From positions 1 through 20,251 of the IMG/VR virus record IMGVR_UViG_3300045789_000319: DNA of 20,251 nucleotides. One strand, written 5' to 3'. Position 1 is the stretch's first letter. Each line of letters begins with the position of its first letter. Below are positions 6,231 through 14,227 of the stretch, piece by piece. Below the pieces are notes generated by a model that saw only the letters and a list, made by a program, of their open reading frames with translations, was not told the origin of the DNA and ran no database searches. The DNA comes from a virus. The position numbers were made by a program, and so were the translations under genes.

Positions 6231-6617
6231 ATGAACAGTATTTTAAATTTACTCCTTGAAGCTCTTGAGGGCGCAGATCGCAAGTCGCTTAACGAAATAG
6301 CACTTGAAGAATTTGAAAAAGACTACAGCAAGGTGAAGATGAAAAACGATGACATTCGTGCCGAACTGATCGCGCTTGCTAATAAAAAATATGGCGAATC
6401 GGATGAAAATGAGTCTAACGAAGACTCTGAAGCAGAAGCAGAAGCAGAAGCAGAAGCAGAAGCAAAGGCTGCGTTTGCCGCAAAGGTTCGAGAAGAAGCT
6501 ATTGCAAAGGCGGCAGCAAAACGCAAGGTCCGAAAACTAAAACATCGAAAGACTGGCCGTATTATGACGTGGACCCCAGCGCTGGCGAAGCTTGACGATC
6601 TGGACGAGGTTGAATAA
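6231..6617 (+). CDS. Small acidic/basic structural-region protein with (EA)6 repeat
   Basis: This 128-residue protein is encoded first after the capsid terminator. The start is ATG 6231 with GAGG (6222-6225) five bases before it. The N-terminal ~60 residues are helical (LNLLLEALEGADRKSLNEIA). The middle is a Glu/Asp-rich then EA-repeat helix (residues 60-78), encoded by six exact GAAGCA copies. A Lys/Arg-rich helix follows. The end has the pattern KHRKTGRIMTWTPALAKLDD, like the 'GR.f.wT.aLak..dm' motif seen in small proteins near head-completion genes of other podovirus-like phages (from memory). Function is not recognised. The charge-segregated coiled coil and the position suggest a minor head or connector component. 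Confidence 0.75.
   Translation: MNSILNLLLEALEGADRKSLNEIALEEFEKDYSKVKMKNDDIRAELIALANKKYGESDENESNEDSEAEAEAEAEAEAKAAFAAKVREEAIAKAAAKRKVRKLKHRKTGRIMTWTPALAKLDDLDEVE
6429..6464 (+). repeat. Hexanucleotide microsatellite (GAAGCA)6
   Basis: Six exact tandem GAAGCA units encode (Glu-Ala)6 at residues 67-78 of the gene at 6231. Unit length is a multiple of three, so slippage would change the length without a frameshift. Confidence 0.97.
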
Positions 6618-6619
6618 AA

Positions 6620-7273
6620 ATGACGGTTACGGTCGGTGATATCGTTACTGGTGCAAGAAAGATACTGAGTGATGATGACGAAGTTCGGTGGACTAATGCT
6701 GAGCTAATCTTATGGCTTAATGATTGTTACTCGGTTCTTCCTCAAGTGAAGCCGAGTGAGTGCACTGTAGGTGAAGAACTGACCTTAATCGCAGGCACAA
6801 AGCAATCAATCCCAAGCGATGCGGAGCGACTGGTTGATATTACCCACAATACCGCCGGTGAGTTAGACGCTATCGAAGTCATTACTAGAAAAGAGCTTAA
6901 TTCAGCTCTGCCCGGATGGCATGGAGAGCCAGGTACTGAGGACATCGAGCGCTATGTGTTTGACGAAATGGCACCTAAAGAGTTTTTTGTTTACCCGCCC
7001 GCACTAAGCACCGCAAAAGTCTACGCCTATACCATCAAAGTGCCTGAAAGCCATAGTCGCATATTTGCAGTATCAGAAGACTTGCCCATATCGGTTAAAG
7101 ACTCATTAGCACCAATGCTGATTGATTACATACTGTTTCGGGCGTTCTCCAAGGATGCAGATAACGCCTCTTATGCCAACAGAGCAGGCCTACACCTCAA
7201 CTCATTCAACATGCAGGCTGACGCAGGCTTTAAGCTTGAACTGGCAACCAGTCCTAATGCCGAGGCAAATTAA
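6620..7273 (+). CDS. Head-tail connector/adaptor protein (DUF6682-type)
   Basis: This 217-residue protein begins with TVTVGDIVTGARKILSDDD and RWTNAELILWLNDCYSVLP. That pattern is typical of phage adaptor proteins of the DUF6682-like family and related gp6-like adaptors: a helical bundle whose N-terminal helices pack on the portal. A central beta part (GEELTLIAGTKQSIPSDAER) and a C-terminal helical part (PMLIDYILFRAFSKDADNAS) follow. In such phages the adaptor forms the ring under the portal that continues the DNA channel. ATG 6620 lies two bases after the previous stop, with GAGG at 6605-6608 inside the previous gene. Its stop overlaps the next start (TAATG, 7271-7275), indicating coupled translation. 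The family name is from remembered pattern; the connector role is likely. Confidence 0.8.
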   Translation: MTVTVGDIVTGARKILSDDDEVRWTNAELILWLNDCYSVLPQVKPSECTVGEELTLIAGTKQSIPSDAERLVDITHNTAGELDAIEVITRKELNSALPGWHGEPGTEDIERYVFDEMAPKEFFVYPPALSTAKVYAYTIKVPESHSRIFAVSEDLPISVKDSLAPMLIDYILFRAFSKDADNASYANRAGLHLNSFNMQADAGFKLELATSPNAEAN

Positions 7274-7824
7274 TGAGTATTGATAGCATCACAGAGAGCA
7301 TTCAGCTTGAGATAGGCATGGTACCGAAATCGCTTATTAAAAAAACAGCGCTGAAGGTAGCGAGAGAGTTTTCCAGTGAAACCAATGTATTGAAGGCTTC
7401 TTTGTCAGTAACGGTGGCAGCTGGAGAGCATACAGTCTCACTGCCAAATCCTAGCGCCGACCTGCTGACATTGCGAGTATTTGATATTGCAGAGCTTCAG
7501 CCTCGACAGTATTCGCAAACTGAATTTAACGAACTCTATCTTAATCAAACACCAATCAATGATCTTGATCTAAATATTACGGTCGTTTGCCGCACGTCCC
7601 CTAGCGCAACAGATCTTCCATCTGAGCTTAATTTATGGGACAGAGCTATCGAGGCTGGCGTTTTGTATGAGTTATATAAAACGCCAAAAAAAGAATGGAC
7701 TGACCTGAATATGGCGGCAGTTAAAAAAGCCGAGTTTGACGGTTATACCCATAGCGCCAAACAGTTATCAGCAATGAATCATCAAGCCGGTGGCCGAAAG
7801 CTGAGATTTAGAAAGTTTATCTAA
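7273..7824 (+). CDS. Putative neck/tail-completion protein
   Basis: This 183-residue protein starts in a TAATG overlap with the adaptor. The N-terminus is helical (ITESIQLEIGMVPKSLIKKT). A beta-rich middle (VTVAAGEHTVSLPNPSAD, LTLRVFDIAELQPRQYS) and a C-terminal helical part (YELYKTPKKEWTDLNMAAVK) ending in the basic tail GGRKLRFRKFI follow. The helix-beta-helix arrangement parallels the preceding adaptor, suggesting a second ring of the neck or tail tube connector. No specific family is recognised with certainty. It ends 22 bases before the next ATG. Confidence 0.7.
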   Translation: MSIDSITESIQLEIGMVPKSLIKKTALKVAREFSSETNVLKASLSVTVAAGEHTVSLPNPSADLLTLRVFDIAELQPRQYSQTEFNELYLNQTPINDLDLNITVVCRTSPSATDLPSELNLWDRAIEAGVLYELYKTPKKEWTDLNMAAVKKAEFDGYTHSAKQLSAMNHQAGGRKLRFRKFI

Positions 7825-7846
7825 CTTTTACAGAGAGATCCTAACA

Positions 7847-8092
7847 ATGACAACGCGCAACGTAGATCTAGTTCCAAGTGAATATCGACTAATTACCGAT
7901 GAAGACAATTTTCTAGTTCATAACACAAGCGATAGTAATATTTACTTTGTGTTTGCTGATTCGCTACCCGCATTTAACTCTATTAAGCCACACATCCTAA
8001 AAAGCGGTGAGGCACTTGTTCGTAGCGGCTTGTCTGGCAATGTTTATGGTTATAGTTACAGCTCTACTGCAAAAATACCGGTATCCGAGTAA
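7847..8092 (+). CDS. Small beta-rich protein of unknown function
   Basis: This 81-residue protein has an SD-like AGAGAG (7832-7837) nine bases before its ATG. Its stop overlaps the start of the next gene (TAATG, 8090-8094). The sequence is short and predicted all-beta: LVPSEYRLITDEDNFLVHNT, then IYFVFADSLPAF, LKSGEALVRSG and a Tyr/Ser-rich end. The pattern of a charged start, 'vhN.s...iy.v..' and 'l..Ge.l.r' recalls small phage beta-sandwich proteins that sit before fibre genes, but no family is claimed. It could be a tail accessory or assembly factor for the next protein. Confidence 0.7.
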   Translation: MTTRNVDLVPSEYRLITDEDNFLVHNTSDSNIYFVFADSLPAFNSIKPHILKSGEALVRSGLSGNVYGYSYSSTAKIPVSE

Positions 8093-9414
8093 TGAAGATT
8101 TTAGGTAAGGGAATGTTCTCTAATGTTCTCAATAGCCCGTTTGGATTAAATACTCTCTATCGCTACATAACCGAGCTTAGTGCTGCTGGCAGCATGTACG
8201 ATCAGTTCAGTTCCCCCGTAGTATTGGAGGGAGACTTTGAGTGGGAGATGGAGTACTTCGGAAGTGCGGAGGGTTATGCTACATTGATAGCCTCTAGTGA
8301 TGATACCACTAGGGTGGCACGAGTTGATCCAGATGGTACTGCTAGAGCTTATGCTGGGTCTTTCTCTGTAGGATCATCAACAGTAATCACAGACAACAAA
8401 TCCCATGTATTAGGTGCAAAGCGTGCAGGTCAGGTGTTTTCTTTGTATGTAGACAGGGATCTTGAGGACAGTGTAGATGATGCCAATACCTTGGGTCCTG
8501 TTGATATTCTATATCTACTTAAAAGAGGGGGCACCTACACAGATGGCGGATGGCTAAACCTTAAAATCTGGACTGGCGGTGACAGAACTACAGGCACCCT
8601 AGTAGTGGATGCTAAGAAAGATGAAGATGGCTCTACTAAGGTAATAGGTAATGCAGCGGCTACGCTTGGTGCTGAAGAATCTCAAAACATTTTCGTAAGC
8701 ATAGACACAACTGATGCCTACACTGACTTTGAAGTTACATCTACCCTGTCCACTCAAAAGACATACTTAATAACTGTAGATGTTCAAAGTAGAGAGGCTG
8801 GCAGTTTTAAGATAAATACAGCTACGACTGACTCCTCTCAACTGTTTGATATTGGGGTGACTGAGCTAATAGTTACAGGAACTACTTTCAGTAGTATACA
8901 GACAGGAGGGACAGGCTTTACAGGAGTAGCTAAAATATCCACTAGAGAAATACCTTCATCAACTCCGCTACTAACCAGAGTCAATCAGACTACAGCTGAG
9001 GTTACTAAGTACGCTGTTACGGATGATGGCTACTTAGGACCGGAACTTGAACCACAGCCCCTAAATCTCAATACTTGGAATATTACGACTACAGCCTCTT
9101 TAGTGTCTGACACTGAAATTAATCTAGGCAGTGGCCCTGTAGGTAACGTAGCAGGAGGTGCGTACAAGGATTATGAGGTAGAAGGCACATATAGAGTTCA
9201 GGTTGAAGCTGACTCTGAAGGAACGGTTCTTCAATTAAAAGATTCACCAAACGGTTTAGTAGGAGACCCTGTTATTGTGGATTCCAATCCTATAGACCAA
9301 ACATTGGACTATTCTTTTACTCTCGGTGGGTTGTACTTTAGATCAATAGGGTCTGAGGGGGATAGAATCACAGTAGATAAAGCCTCAGTCAAACGCATAA
9401 TAGAGGTAGCTTAA
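8092..9414 (+). CDS. Putative tail fibre/adhesin with lectin-like domain
   Basis: This 440-residue protein is almost entirely beta-rich and Gly/Thr/Ser-rich. After a short helical head (SPFGLNTLYRYITELSAAGS), residues ~40-165 look like a concanavalin/LamG-type jelly roll (VVLEGDFEWEMEYFGS, HVLGAKRAGQVFSLYVDR, GGWLNLKIWTGG). Two further beta-sandwich-like repeats (~residues 200-300 and 320-438) follow, with phrases such as YKDYEVEGTYRVQVEADS. Such modules often bind surface glycans, so it may be a receptor-binding or decoration protein. Arg codons are mostly AGA/AGG (about 11 of 15 counted by eye), unlike several neighbours, which suggests separate ancestry. It starts in a TAATG overlap and ends directly at the next ATG (9415). 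No catalytic motif is seen. Function is inferred from composition and position. Confidence 0.72.
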   Translation: MKILGKGMFSNVLNSPFGLNTLYRYITELSAAGSMYDQFSSPVVLEGDFEWEMEYFGSAEGYATLIASSDDTTRVARVDPDGTARAYAGSFSVGSSTVITDNKSHVLGAKRAGQVFSLYVDRDLEDSVDDANTLGPVDILYLLKRGGTYTDGGWLNLKIWTGGDRTTGTLVVDAKKDEDGSTKVIGNAAATLGAEESQNIFVSIDTTDAYTDFEVTSTLSTQKTYLITVDVQSREAGSFKINTATTDSSQLFDIGVTELIVTGTTFSSIQTGGTGFTGVAKISTREIPSSTPLLTRVNQTTAEVTKYAVTDDGYLGPELEPQPLNLNTWNITTTASLVSDTEINLGSGPVGNVAGGAYKDYEVEGTYRVQVEADSEGTVLQLKDSPNGLVGDPVIVDSNPIDQTLDYSFTLGGLYFRSIGSEGDRITVDKASVKRIIEVA

Positions 9415-9888
9415 ATGTGGTCAATGTATCTAATACCTGAGTCCTTACGTAGCCTAACTCCCCTGTCGCCAGAGTGGGTTGCTGCTGTAGGTGAGCTGCC
9501 GGAGTCTGAAATTAAGGACCAGATCCTAAAGTGGCCTAATGCTGCACGTCATGACAATCTAAATTTTGTGTTTGTTTCGACCCATCCAGAAGCCTTTGAT
9601 CCTGTTGATTTATCTGTATCTGAGTATGAGACAGTCGATCAATTGATAGCACTCATAGCTAACGTACTGTTTGCAGAAGATCGAAGTCGAGCAATTCATA
9701 TGACTAAGAGCCAAGCGATTGAACTATATGCACATGTCGTATGGCGACTGTGGTGCGGTCGTTATGAGGATAAAGAAAAACTTGAATCGGATCATGAGTT
9801 GTTTTTCGGCGATGGCGTAGATAGACGCAAATCACTCGATACGCTAATAGCTGAAGCCCGTGAAGAGATAAAAGCGTTGCTATCGTAG
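9415..9888 (+). CDS. Unknown protein between fibre and nozzle genes
   Basis: This 157-residue protein begins immediately after the preceding stop (9412-9414). I do not recognise it. The N-terminal half has several Pro and acidic residues (TPLSPEWVAAVGELPESEIK) and a beta-type stretch (LNFVFVSTHPEAFDPV). The C-terminal half is helical (VDQLIALIANVLF, QAIELYAHVVWRLWCGRYED, TLIAEAREEIKALL). There is no signal peptide or obvious membrane segment. It could be a chaperone or assembly partner of the upstream beta-rich protein, since small proteins following fibre genes often have that role. That is only positional inference. Confidence 0.68.
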   Translation: MWSMYLIPESLRSLTPLSPEWVAAVGELPESEIKDQILKWPNAARHDNLNFVFVSTHPEAFDPVDLSVSEYETVDQLIALIANVLFAEDRSRAIHMTKSQAIELYAHVVWRLWCGRYEDKEKLESDHELFFGDGVDRRKSLDTLIAEAREEIKALLS

Positions 9889-9945
9889 TATTTGGAATAC
9901 CCCTCTTCTTTCGCAACAACCCTCTCACAAACACCAAGGCCTAAT

Positions 9946-11535
9946 ATGTCAGCCATATTTATAAACCAGTTCTTCGGTGAAGCAACAGGCGTTACGCCTC
10001 GCCTAATCCCGCAAGGGTTCGCTCAGCGCTCAATTAATGCAGACACCAGAAAGAAGACGTTAAAACCGCTCAGATCGACGCTCGTTTCGACCGAAGACAC
10101 TCAAAAGCTATCAGCTCAGTCAATTTTCAGGTATCCAAATGGGAAATGGTTTGCATGGGATGCTGATGTTGATGTGGCCAGATCCCCATTAACGGATGAT
10201 TCGTGGGAGCGAATTTACTGGACTGGCGATGGTGCGCCAAAGATGGCAGGCATAGATCATGCAACGGCAGGTGTCGGTCCTTACCCTGAAGCGAGCTACT
10301 ACCTCGGTGTTCCTGCGCCAGATAATCTTTTGACTGTATCCGGCCCAGAAGGTGAAGATCCAGACACGGCGGTTACCGCATTCTATTCTCATGCTTATAT
10401 CACCGCTTACGATGAAGTAGGCCCGTTAAGCCTTCCAACTGAGGCGGTAACTCGATGGGATAATGGAGGGGATGTAGAAATTACCATTCCTGCAGTAACG
10501 GCAACGGATAGAAATATAACCAAGGTTAGGATATTCAGGTCTGAAAGCGGCGGTGAGTTTAACTTCGTTGCTGACGTGGTGGCTGGTACAGCAAGTTTTA
10601 CTGATAACGTAAAAACAGAAGACCTTCTTTATTCTGCAGAGTCGATTACTTGGGATATTCCGCCTGAAGATTTAAAAGGCTTGATTGCTGGCCCAGGCGG
10701 TGCAATGTATGGGTTTTTCGATAATGTGGTTTGCGCCAGCGAGCCGGGTTATCCGCACGCCTGGCCAGTAGAGTACCGGTACGCATTCCAACATGATGTT
10801 GTTGCGATAAAAGAATGCGCTATTGGGATAGTCGTTGGCACGACAGGTGAACCTTATCTGCTAATTGGCAGTACGCCGTCCTCAATGAGCCCAACGAAGA
10901 TAGAAACAGCGGAGCCTTGTGTATCAAAGCGCTCAATGGTGGATATGGGCGACTATGTTATTTATGCGTCACCGAACGGACTGGTTGGCATAGGTAGCGA
11001 GGGCTCAAACCTAATGACAAAAAACCTTCTAATCAGGGAGGAATGGCAGAATATAAACCCGTCCAGCATTACCGCTTATCGAGACAGGGATAAGTATTTA
11101 GCGTTTTATACCGATATGGATTCTAACGCTGGCGCATTCATGTTTTCGGTCGCATCGGGTTTTGAGTATATCGATGAAACTGTTAGCGCGGCGTTTTATT
11201 CCAGCGAGCATGATTCGATGTATGTGCATGTTGGTACCGCTCTTCTCAGTAAATGGGATGAGGGTGCCGGTAAAGAGATTACATGGCGCAGCGGGATATT
11301 TGAAGTACAGCCAGGCACGTCATTTTCTTGCGGCAAGATAATCGCAGAAAATTATCCGCTAACACTTAATGTTATTGCGGATGGCGAACAGCAATACTCA
11401 ATACAGATCTCCAGCTCTCAAATGTTTAGGTTGCCAAAGCTTTCTACTGTCGTCAGGGAGTGGGAAGCAGAGATTGTAAGTGATTATGAAGTCTTTAGTC
11501 TGCAAATAGCAGGATCGCCGCAGGAGCTTGTCTAA
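9946..11535 (+). CDS. Tail nozzle-like protein
   Basis: This 529-residue protein starts MSAIFINQFFGEATGVTPRL, with AAGG (9936-9939) six bases before ATG 9946. The frame is open to a TTG at 9892, but that start has no SD and gives an unlikely N-terminus. The protein is beta-rich. An early part has FRYPNGKWFAWDADVDV and a central part resembles a fibronectin/Ig-like insert (SHAYITAYDEVGPLSLPTEA, TKVRIFRSESGGEFNF). Propeller-like blades follow (AGPGGAMYGFFDNVVCASEP, AIGIVVGTTGEPYLLIGS, MGDYVIYASPNGLVGIG). This organisation matches podoviral nozzle-type proteins, which close the short tail tube beneath the adaptors. Its stop overlaps the next start (TAATG, 11533-11537). The assignment rests on pattern memory and gene order. 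Confidence 0.78.
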   Translation: MSAIFINQFFGEATGVTPRLIPQGFAQRSINADTRKKTLKPLRSTLVSTEDTQKLSAQSIFRYPNGKWFAWDADVDVARSPLTDDSWERIYWTGDGAPKMAGIDHATAGVGPYPEASYYLGVPAPDNLLTVSGPEGEDPDTAVTAFYSHAYITAYDEVGPLSLPTEAVTRWDNGGDVEITIPAVTATDRNITKVRIFRSESGGEFNFVADVVAGTASFTDNVKTEDLLYSAESITWDIPPEDLKGLIAGPGGAMYGFFDNVVCASEPGYPHAWPVEYRYAFQHDVVAIKECAIGIVVGTTGEPYLLIGSTPSSMSPTKIETAEPCVSKRSMVDMGDYVIYASPNGLVGIGSEGSNLMTKNLLIREEWQNINPSSITAYRDRDKYLAFYTDMDSNAGAFMFSVASGFEYIDETVSAAFYSSEHDSMYVHVGTALLSKWDEGAGKEITWRSGIFEVQPGTSFSCGKIIAENYPLTLNVIADGEQQYSIQISSSQMFRLPKLSTVVREWEAEIVSDYEVFSLQIAGSPQELV

Positions 11536-13055
11536 TGGCTAAAGCTATCCCCAAGGTCACAACAAAAAACATTGCCGACCGCAGATTACTGGAAGCCATC
11601 AAAGAGGCTATCGAGGTAGGGGAAGGCGTAAGCGGCAACCCTTTGGATCGAAAGCTAACAGTAAGAGATCTAGTTGACTCTGGAATGGCAACGCTGACGG
11701 TAAATAACACCGCGTCATATGTTAAACCGAGCAGCATAAATCCAAATTATCCAGATCCAGTTGTTGTAAATGAAGACGGGAGCGTGATCGATCTTACGCC
11801 GCCGGGAGAGCCTGAAAGTTTTGTTGCATTTAAAGGTGTTGGGTCTGTATTTCTTACATGGGGCAAACCTGATTTTAGTAACTACGCTCATACCAATATC
11901 TACAGAGCGACAACCGATAACTTTTCAAATGCCGTAATTATCTCAAACGTACTTGGTACCACTTATGCCGACTACGTTCCGGTTGAGATTCTTGATGAAG
12001 AGACTGGAGATATCCGCGGCTATTACTACTGGTTAACATTCACCACTACAGCGGGTGTCGAGGGGGCGCCTAATGCCACGTCAGGCACATATCAGGAGCC
12101 TACTAAAAACGGTGATGATGCAATTTTTCAATTAAGCGTCAATTTACTGGTTGGCGATACTGCGAATTTTGTTACTGCAAACATTAATGACGCGAGCATT
12201 TCAAGCGCAAAAATAGCGCAAATTATCCAATCAGATAACTATGATGCGGATAATGGCTGGATGATCAATAAAAACGGCCTCATGGTCATAAATAATATCT
12301 ATGCCAGAGGCGTCATTGAGGGATCGAGAATAATAGGGTCCGTCATTGATGGAGGGATATTTATTGGCGGGACTGACTTTACAATTCCCACTGAATACGA
12401 TACTGGAGCCGCACCCAGGTATTTATGCTATGCAGACTCCATATCATTTTCAGGGTCAATAACACAGTCAACCGTAAACTACACGAACTCAGCGCCGCCA
12501 TACAAAAGCGTAGAAATAGACATAAAAAGTTCCAGTTATACAGGTGACGGAACGGAGTCATATGACGGATACACTATATACAGCAACCTTATCCGCTATT
12601 ACCCAAACAGCCCTAGGCCAAACATAAGCATTACAGGAAATGCGACTCTAAGCTCAGATAACTATCACGGGCCAAACGCTAGAATTGTTTTATATGTTCA
12701 GGAGTATAATGGCGCAACACTGATAGCAACTCATTCTGTTATTAGTAGTTATTATTCTTCAAACAGCCCTTCAATGTACACAAATGGAATAACCTTCCCT
12801 TTTTCCGGTGACGGGTACCAAGGCACGGCTTTTTTGCGATCAACAAAAATAACCGGGAGCGATGGCGAGGGTGGCGATACAGTTGTGTATGAATGGTCGT
12901 CTTATCTTGTAAACGTGAGATCAACAGGGATTAGCTTTTCGGGCAACAACCTTTTAACTATAAAGGTCAAGGCTTACTTGCAGGCGCAATATACTGGTCT
13001 TATAGGGTATGGACACACAATTACCATCACGGATAGTAACGCGGATTATTTATGA
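11535..13055 (+). CDS. Tail fibre / host-specificity protein with fibronectin III and J-like stem
   Basis: This 506-residue protein has three parts. Residues 1-85 are a likely attachment region, with a helical start (ADRRLLEAIKEAIEVGEGVS). Residues ~88-188 form a fibronectin type III domain (PPGEPESFVAF, VFLTWGKPDFSNYAHTNIYR, GYYYWLTFTTTAGVEGAPN). Residues ~217-282 resemble the stem of lambda-J-type tip proteins (SISSAKIAQIIQSDN, GWMINKNGLMVINNIYARG, IEGSRIIGSVIDGGIFIGG). The remainder (~283-506) is Ser/Tyr/Thr-rich beta sequence, probably the receptor-contacting tip. The stem motif is common to central fibres of siphoviruses but is also found in short-tailed phages. Its stop overlaps the start of the next gene (ATGA, 13052-13055). 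Confidence 0.82.
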   Translation: MAKAIPKVTTKNIADRRLLEAIKEAIEVGEGVSGNPLDRKLTVRDLVDSGMATLTVNNTASYVKPSSINPNYPDPVVVNEDGSVIDLTPPGEPESFVAFKGVGSVFLTWGKPDFSNYAHTNIYRATTDNFSNAVIISNVLGTTYADYVPVEILDEETGDIRGYYYWLTFTTTAGVEGAPNATSGTYQEPTKNGDDAIFQLSVNLLVGDTANFVTANINDASISSAKIAQIIQSDNYDADNGWMINKNGLMVINNIYARGVIEGSRIIGSVIDGGIFIGGTDFTIPTEYDTGAAPRYLCYADSISFSGSITQSTVNYTNSAPPYKSVEIDIKSSSYTGDGTESYDGYTIYSNLIRYYPNSPRPNISITGNATLSSDNYHGPNARIVLYVQEYNGATLIATHSVISSYYSSNSPSMYTNGITFPFSGDGYQGTAFLRSTKITGSDGEGGDTVVYEWSSYLVNVRSTGISFSGNNLLTIKVKAYLQAQYTGLIGYGHTITITDSNADYL

Positions 13056-13675
13056 ATATATTGGTTTTATTTGAAATCAACACAGATTTGGTTGTTGATG
13101 TGGTTAATCACATTGCCGATTCAAATGAGGGATCTGCAATTTCTCTTGCGTCAGAGTACCTTTATTCGGACAGAGGGGTAGCTTATGGAGACTCTGGTGA
13201 TGTCGTAATATACACAGAAAACTCACTGCCTGAAGGCGCCAGCGTAGAATTTGTGTACGTTGTTGGCCCGTATGCGCTGCCTGAGAGCGAGATTTGTAGT
13301 AAATACAATGCACCATGCAGTAGGTTTAAGTCGCATCCGCTTTCTTCCGTGACACTAGCTAAGAAGCTAAGCTGGTACGCGAAACGCAAAGCATCCTTTG
13401 AAAAGGGTTTCGTTTGGAGCGGTAAGTCATATCAAACAGCTGAAGTAGATAGAATAAACATAGAAGGTCGAGCCGCAAAACTAACCGCGCTATTAGCAAT
13501 AGGGGATATAGCTCTAACAGATACAGCATATACCGACAGCTCAGGTACTACCCGAACACTAATGTGGCGCGACCTAGATAATACCGAATCATTGTTTACC
13601 GTAGAGCAGTTTTTGAGGTTTGCTATAGCGGTTGATGAATACATTGAGGATAAATATATAGAAAGTTGGACTTAA
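13052..13675 (+). CDS. Tail-fibre-associated DUF4376 protein
   Basis: The C-terminal half of this 207-residue protein (about residues 108-205) fits DUF4376, a domain found at the end of phage tail-fibre loci. Visible elements are GFVWSGKSYQTAEVDRINI, an alanine-rich helix (GRAAKLTALLAIGD), MWRDLDNTESLFTVEQFL and a final helix. The N-terminal half (LVLFEINTDLVVDVVNHIA, YGDSGDVVIYTENS) is alpha/beta and not recognised. It starts inside the fibre gene's stop codon (ATGA), suggesting coupled synthesis with the fibre. Proteins of this kind are often called fibre assembly or tail-tip accessory proteins, but their biochemical role is not established. The transcription unit ends downstream at the terminator at 13732. 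Confidence 0.8.
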   Translation: MNILVLFEINTDLVVDVVNHIADSNEGSAISLASEYLYSDRGVAYGDSGDVVIYTENSLPEGASVEFVYVVGPYALPESEICSKYNAPCSRFKSHPLSSVTLAKKLSWYAKRKASFEKGFVWSGKSYQTAEVDRINIEGRAAKLTALLAIGDIALTDTAYTDSSGTTRTLMWRDLDNTESLFTVEQFLRFAIAVDEYIEDKYIESWT

Positions 13676-13731
13676 ATTAATAGCTGTTTTTTTGGTCAAT
13701 TTTGCTAGTATATTACCACACTCCCTTTCTA

Positions 13732-13758
13732 CGCCCAGCCTCCTTGCTGGGCGTTTTT
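13732..13758 (+). terminator. Rho-independent terminator closing the tail module
   Basis: CGCCCAGC (13732-13739) pairs perfectly over eight bases with GCTGGGCG (13746-13753), loop CTCCTT, followed by TTTTT (13754-13758). It lies 56 bases after the DUF4376 gene and 16 bases before the ATG of the next gene. The ejection genes therefore need read-through or a promoter I could not identify. Confidence 0.94.
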
Positions 13759-13774
13759 GTTTCTGGATTTCCTT

Positions 13775-14224
13775 ATGAAGAAAATCAAGCAGCATGAATT
13801 TCTAATGCATGTTCTTCGCGGTAACGCTGACGCTGTTAATATGTGTGAACAGATCTTTCATGTTTCCCAGGTGCTTGATGACTTGGTTGATCAAGATAAG
13901 CCGGTTACTAGCCCGACAATAATCAAATCTTACTGGATAGCCTTGATCGAGCTTCCTTTAAATCCATTTTACCGTAGGCATGAGCTAACAATTAGGCCGC
14001 TTATGGCTGGTGCGCTTCAGGATTGGACTGATAGCGCAACACTAGAAAGAGAGCCTGATTCGCACAGCAAGCATTTAGCATTTGTTTTGCGCGACCAACT
14101 TACATCGTTAGTTATTCAGTGCGCGAACCTGGTTGGCGGATACGACTGGATGCAGAAAGTCTCTGTTGAAATACGGAAATACTTTCACGATGAAATACTG
14201 ATTGATTATATAAACGATTTATAA
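13775..14224 (+). CDS. Conserved helical phage protein, function unknown
   Basis: This 149-residue protein is predicted almost all helical. The frame is open from a TTG at 13757, but that lies in the terminator T-tract, so ATG 13775 is chosen; only a weak SD (GGA, 13765-13767) precedes it. Notable features are HVSQVLDDLVDQDKPV (residues 29-44), PLNPFYRRHELTIRPLMAGA (61-80) and VLRDQLTSLVIQCANLVGG (104-122). I recall similar proteins before the internal virion genes in other podovirus-like phages, usually annotated as hypothetical. The acidic DDxxD segment within a helix, with a later charged helix, is superficially like isoprenoid-synthase-type all-alpha enzymes, but no second Asp-rich motif is clear. 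It may equally be a structural or assembly protein. Confidence 0.8.
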   Translation: MKKIKQHEFLMHVLRGNADAVNMCEQIFHVSQVLDDLVDQDKPVTSPTIIKSYWIALIELPLNPFYRRHELTIRPLMAGALQDWTDSATLEREPDSHSKHLAFVLRDQLTSLVIQCANLVGGYDWMQKVSVEIRKYFHDEILIDYINDL

Positions 14225-14227
14225 CTA

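Noticed and set aside
6323-6526. Minus-strand Ala/Ser-rich ORF
   Set aside because: It is the antisense translation of the GAAGCA repeat and flanking codons.
9892-9945. TTG-initiated extension of the nozzle gene
   Set aside because: No SD for the TTG; AAGG before ATG 9946 is well placed and the protein N-terminus there looks natural.
8092-13675. Diversity-generating retroelement (as in BPP-1) acting on the fibre genes
   Set aside because: No reverse transcriptase, template repeat or adenine-biased variable repeat pair is seen in the window.
13686-13720. Possible promoter (TTGGTC and TATATT)
   Set aside because: The two elements are only 10 bases apart, and no better -35 is found at 16-18 bases from the -10-like sequence.
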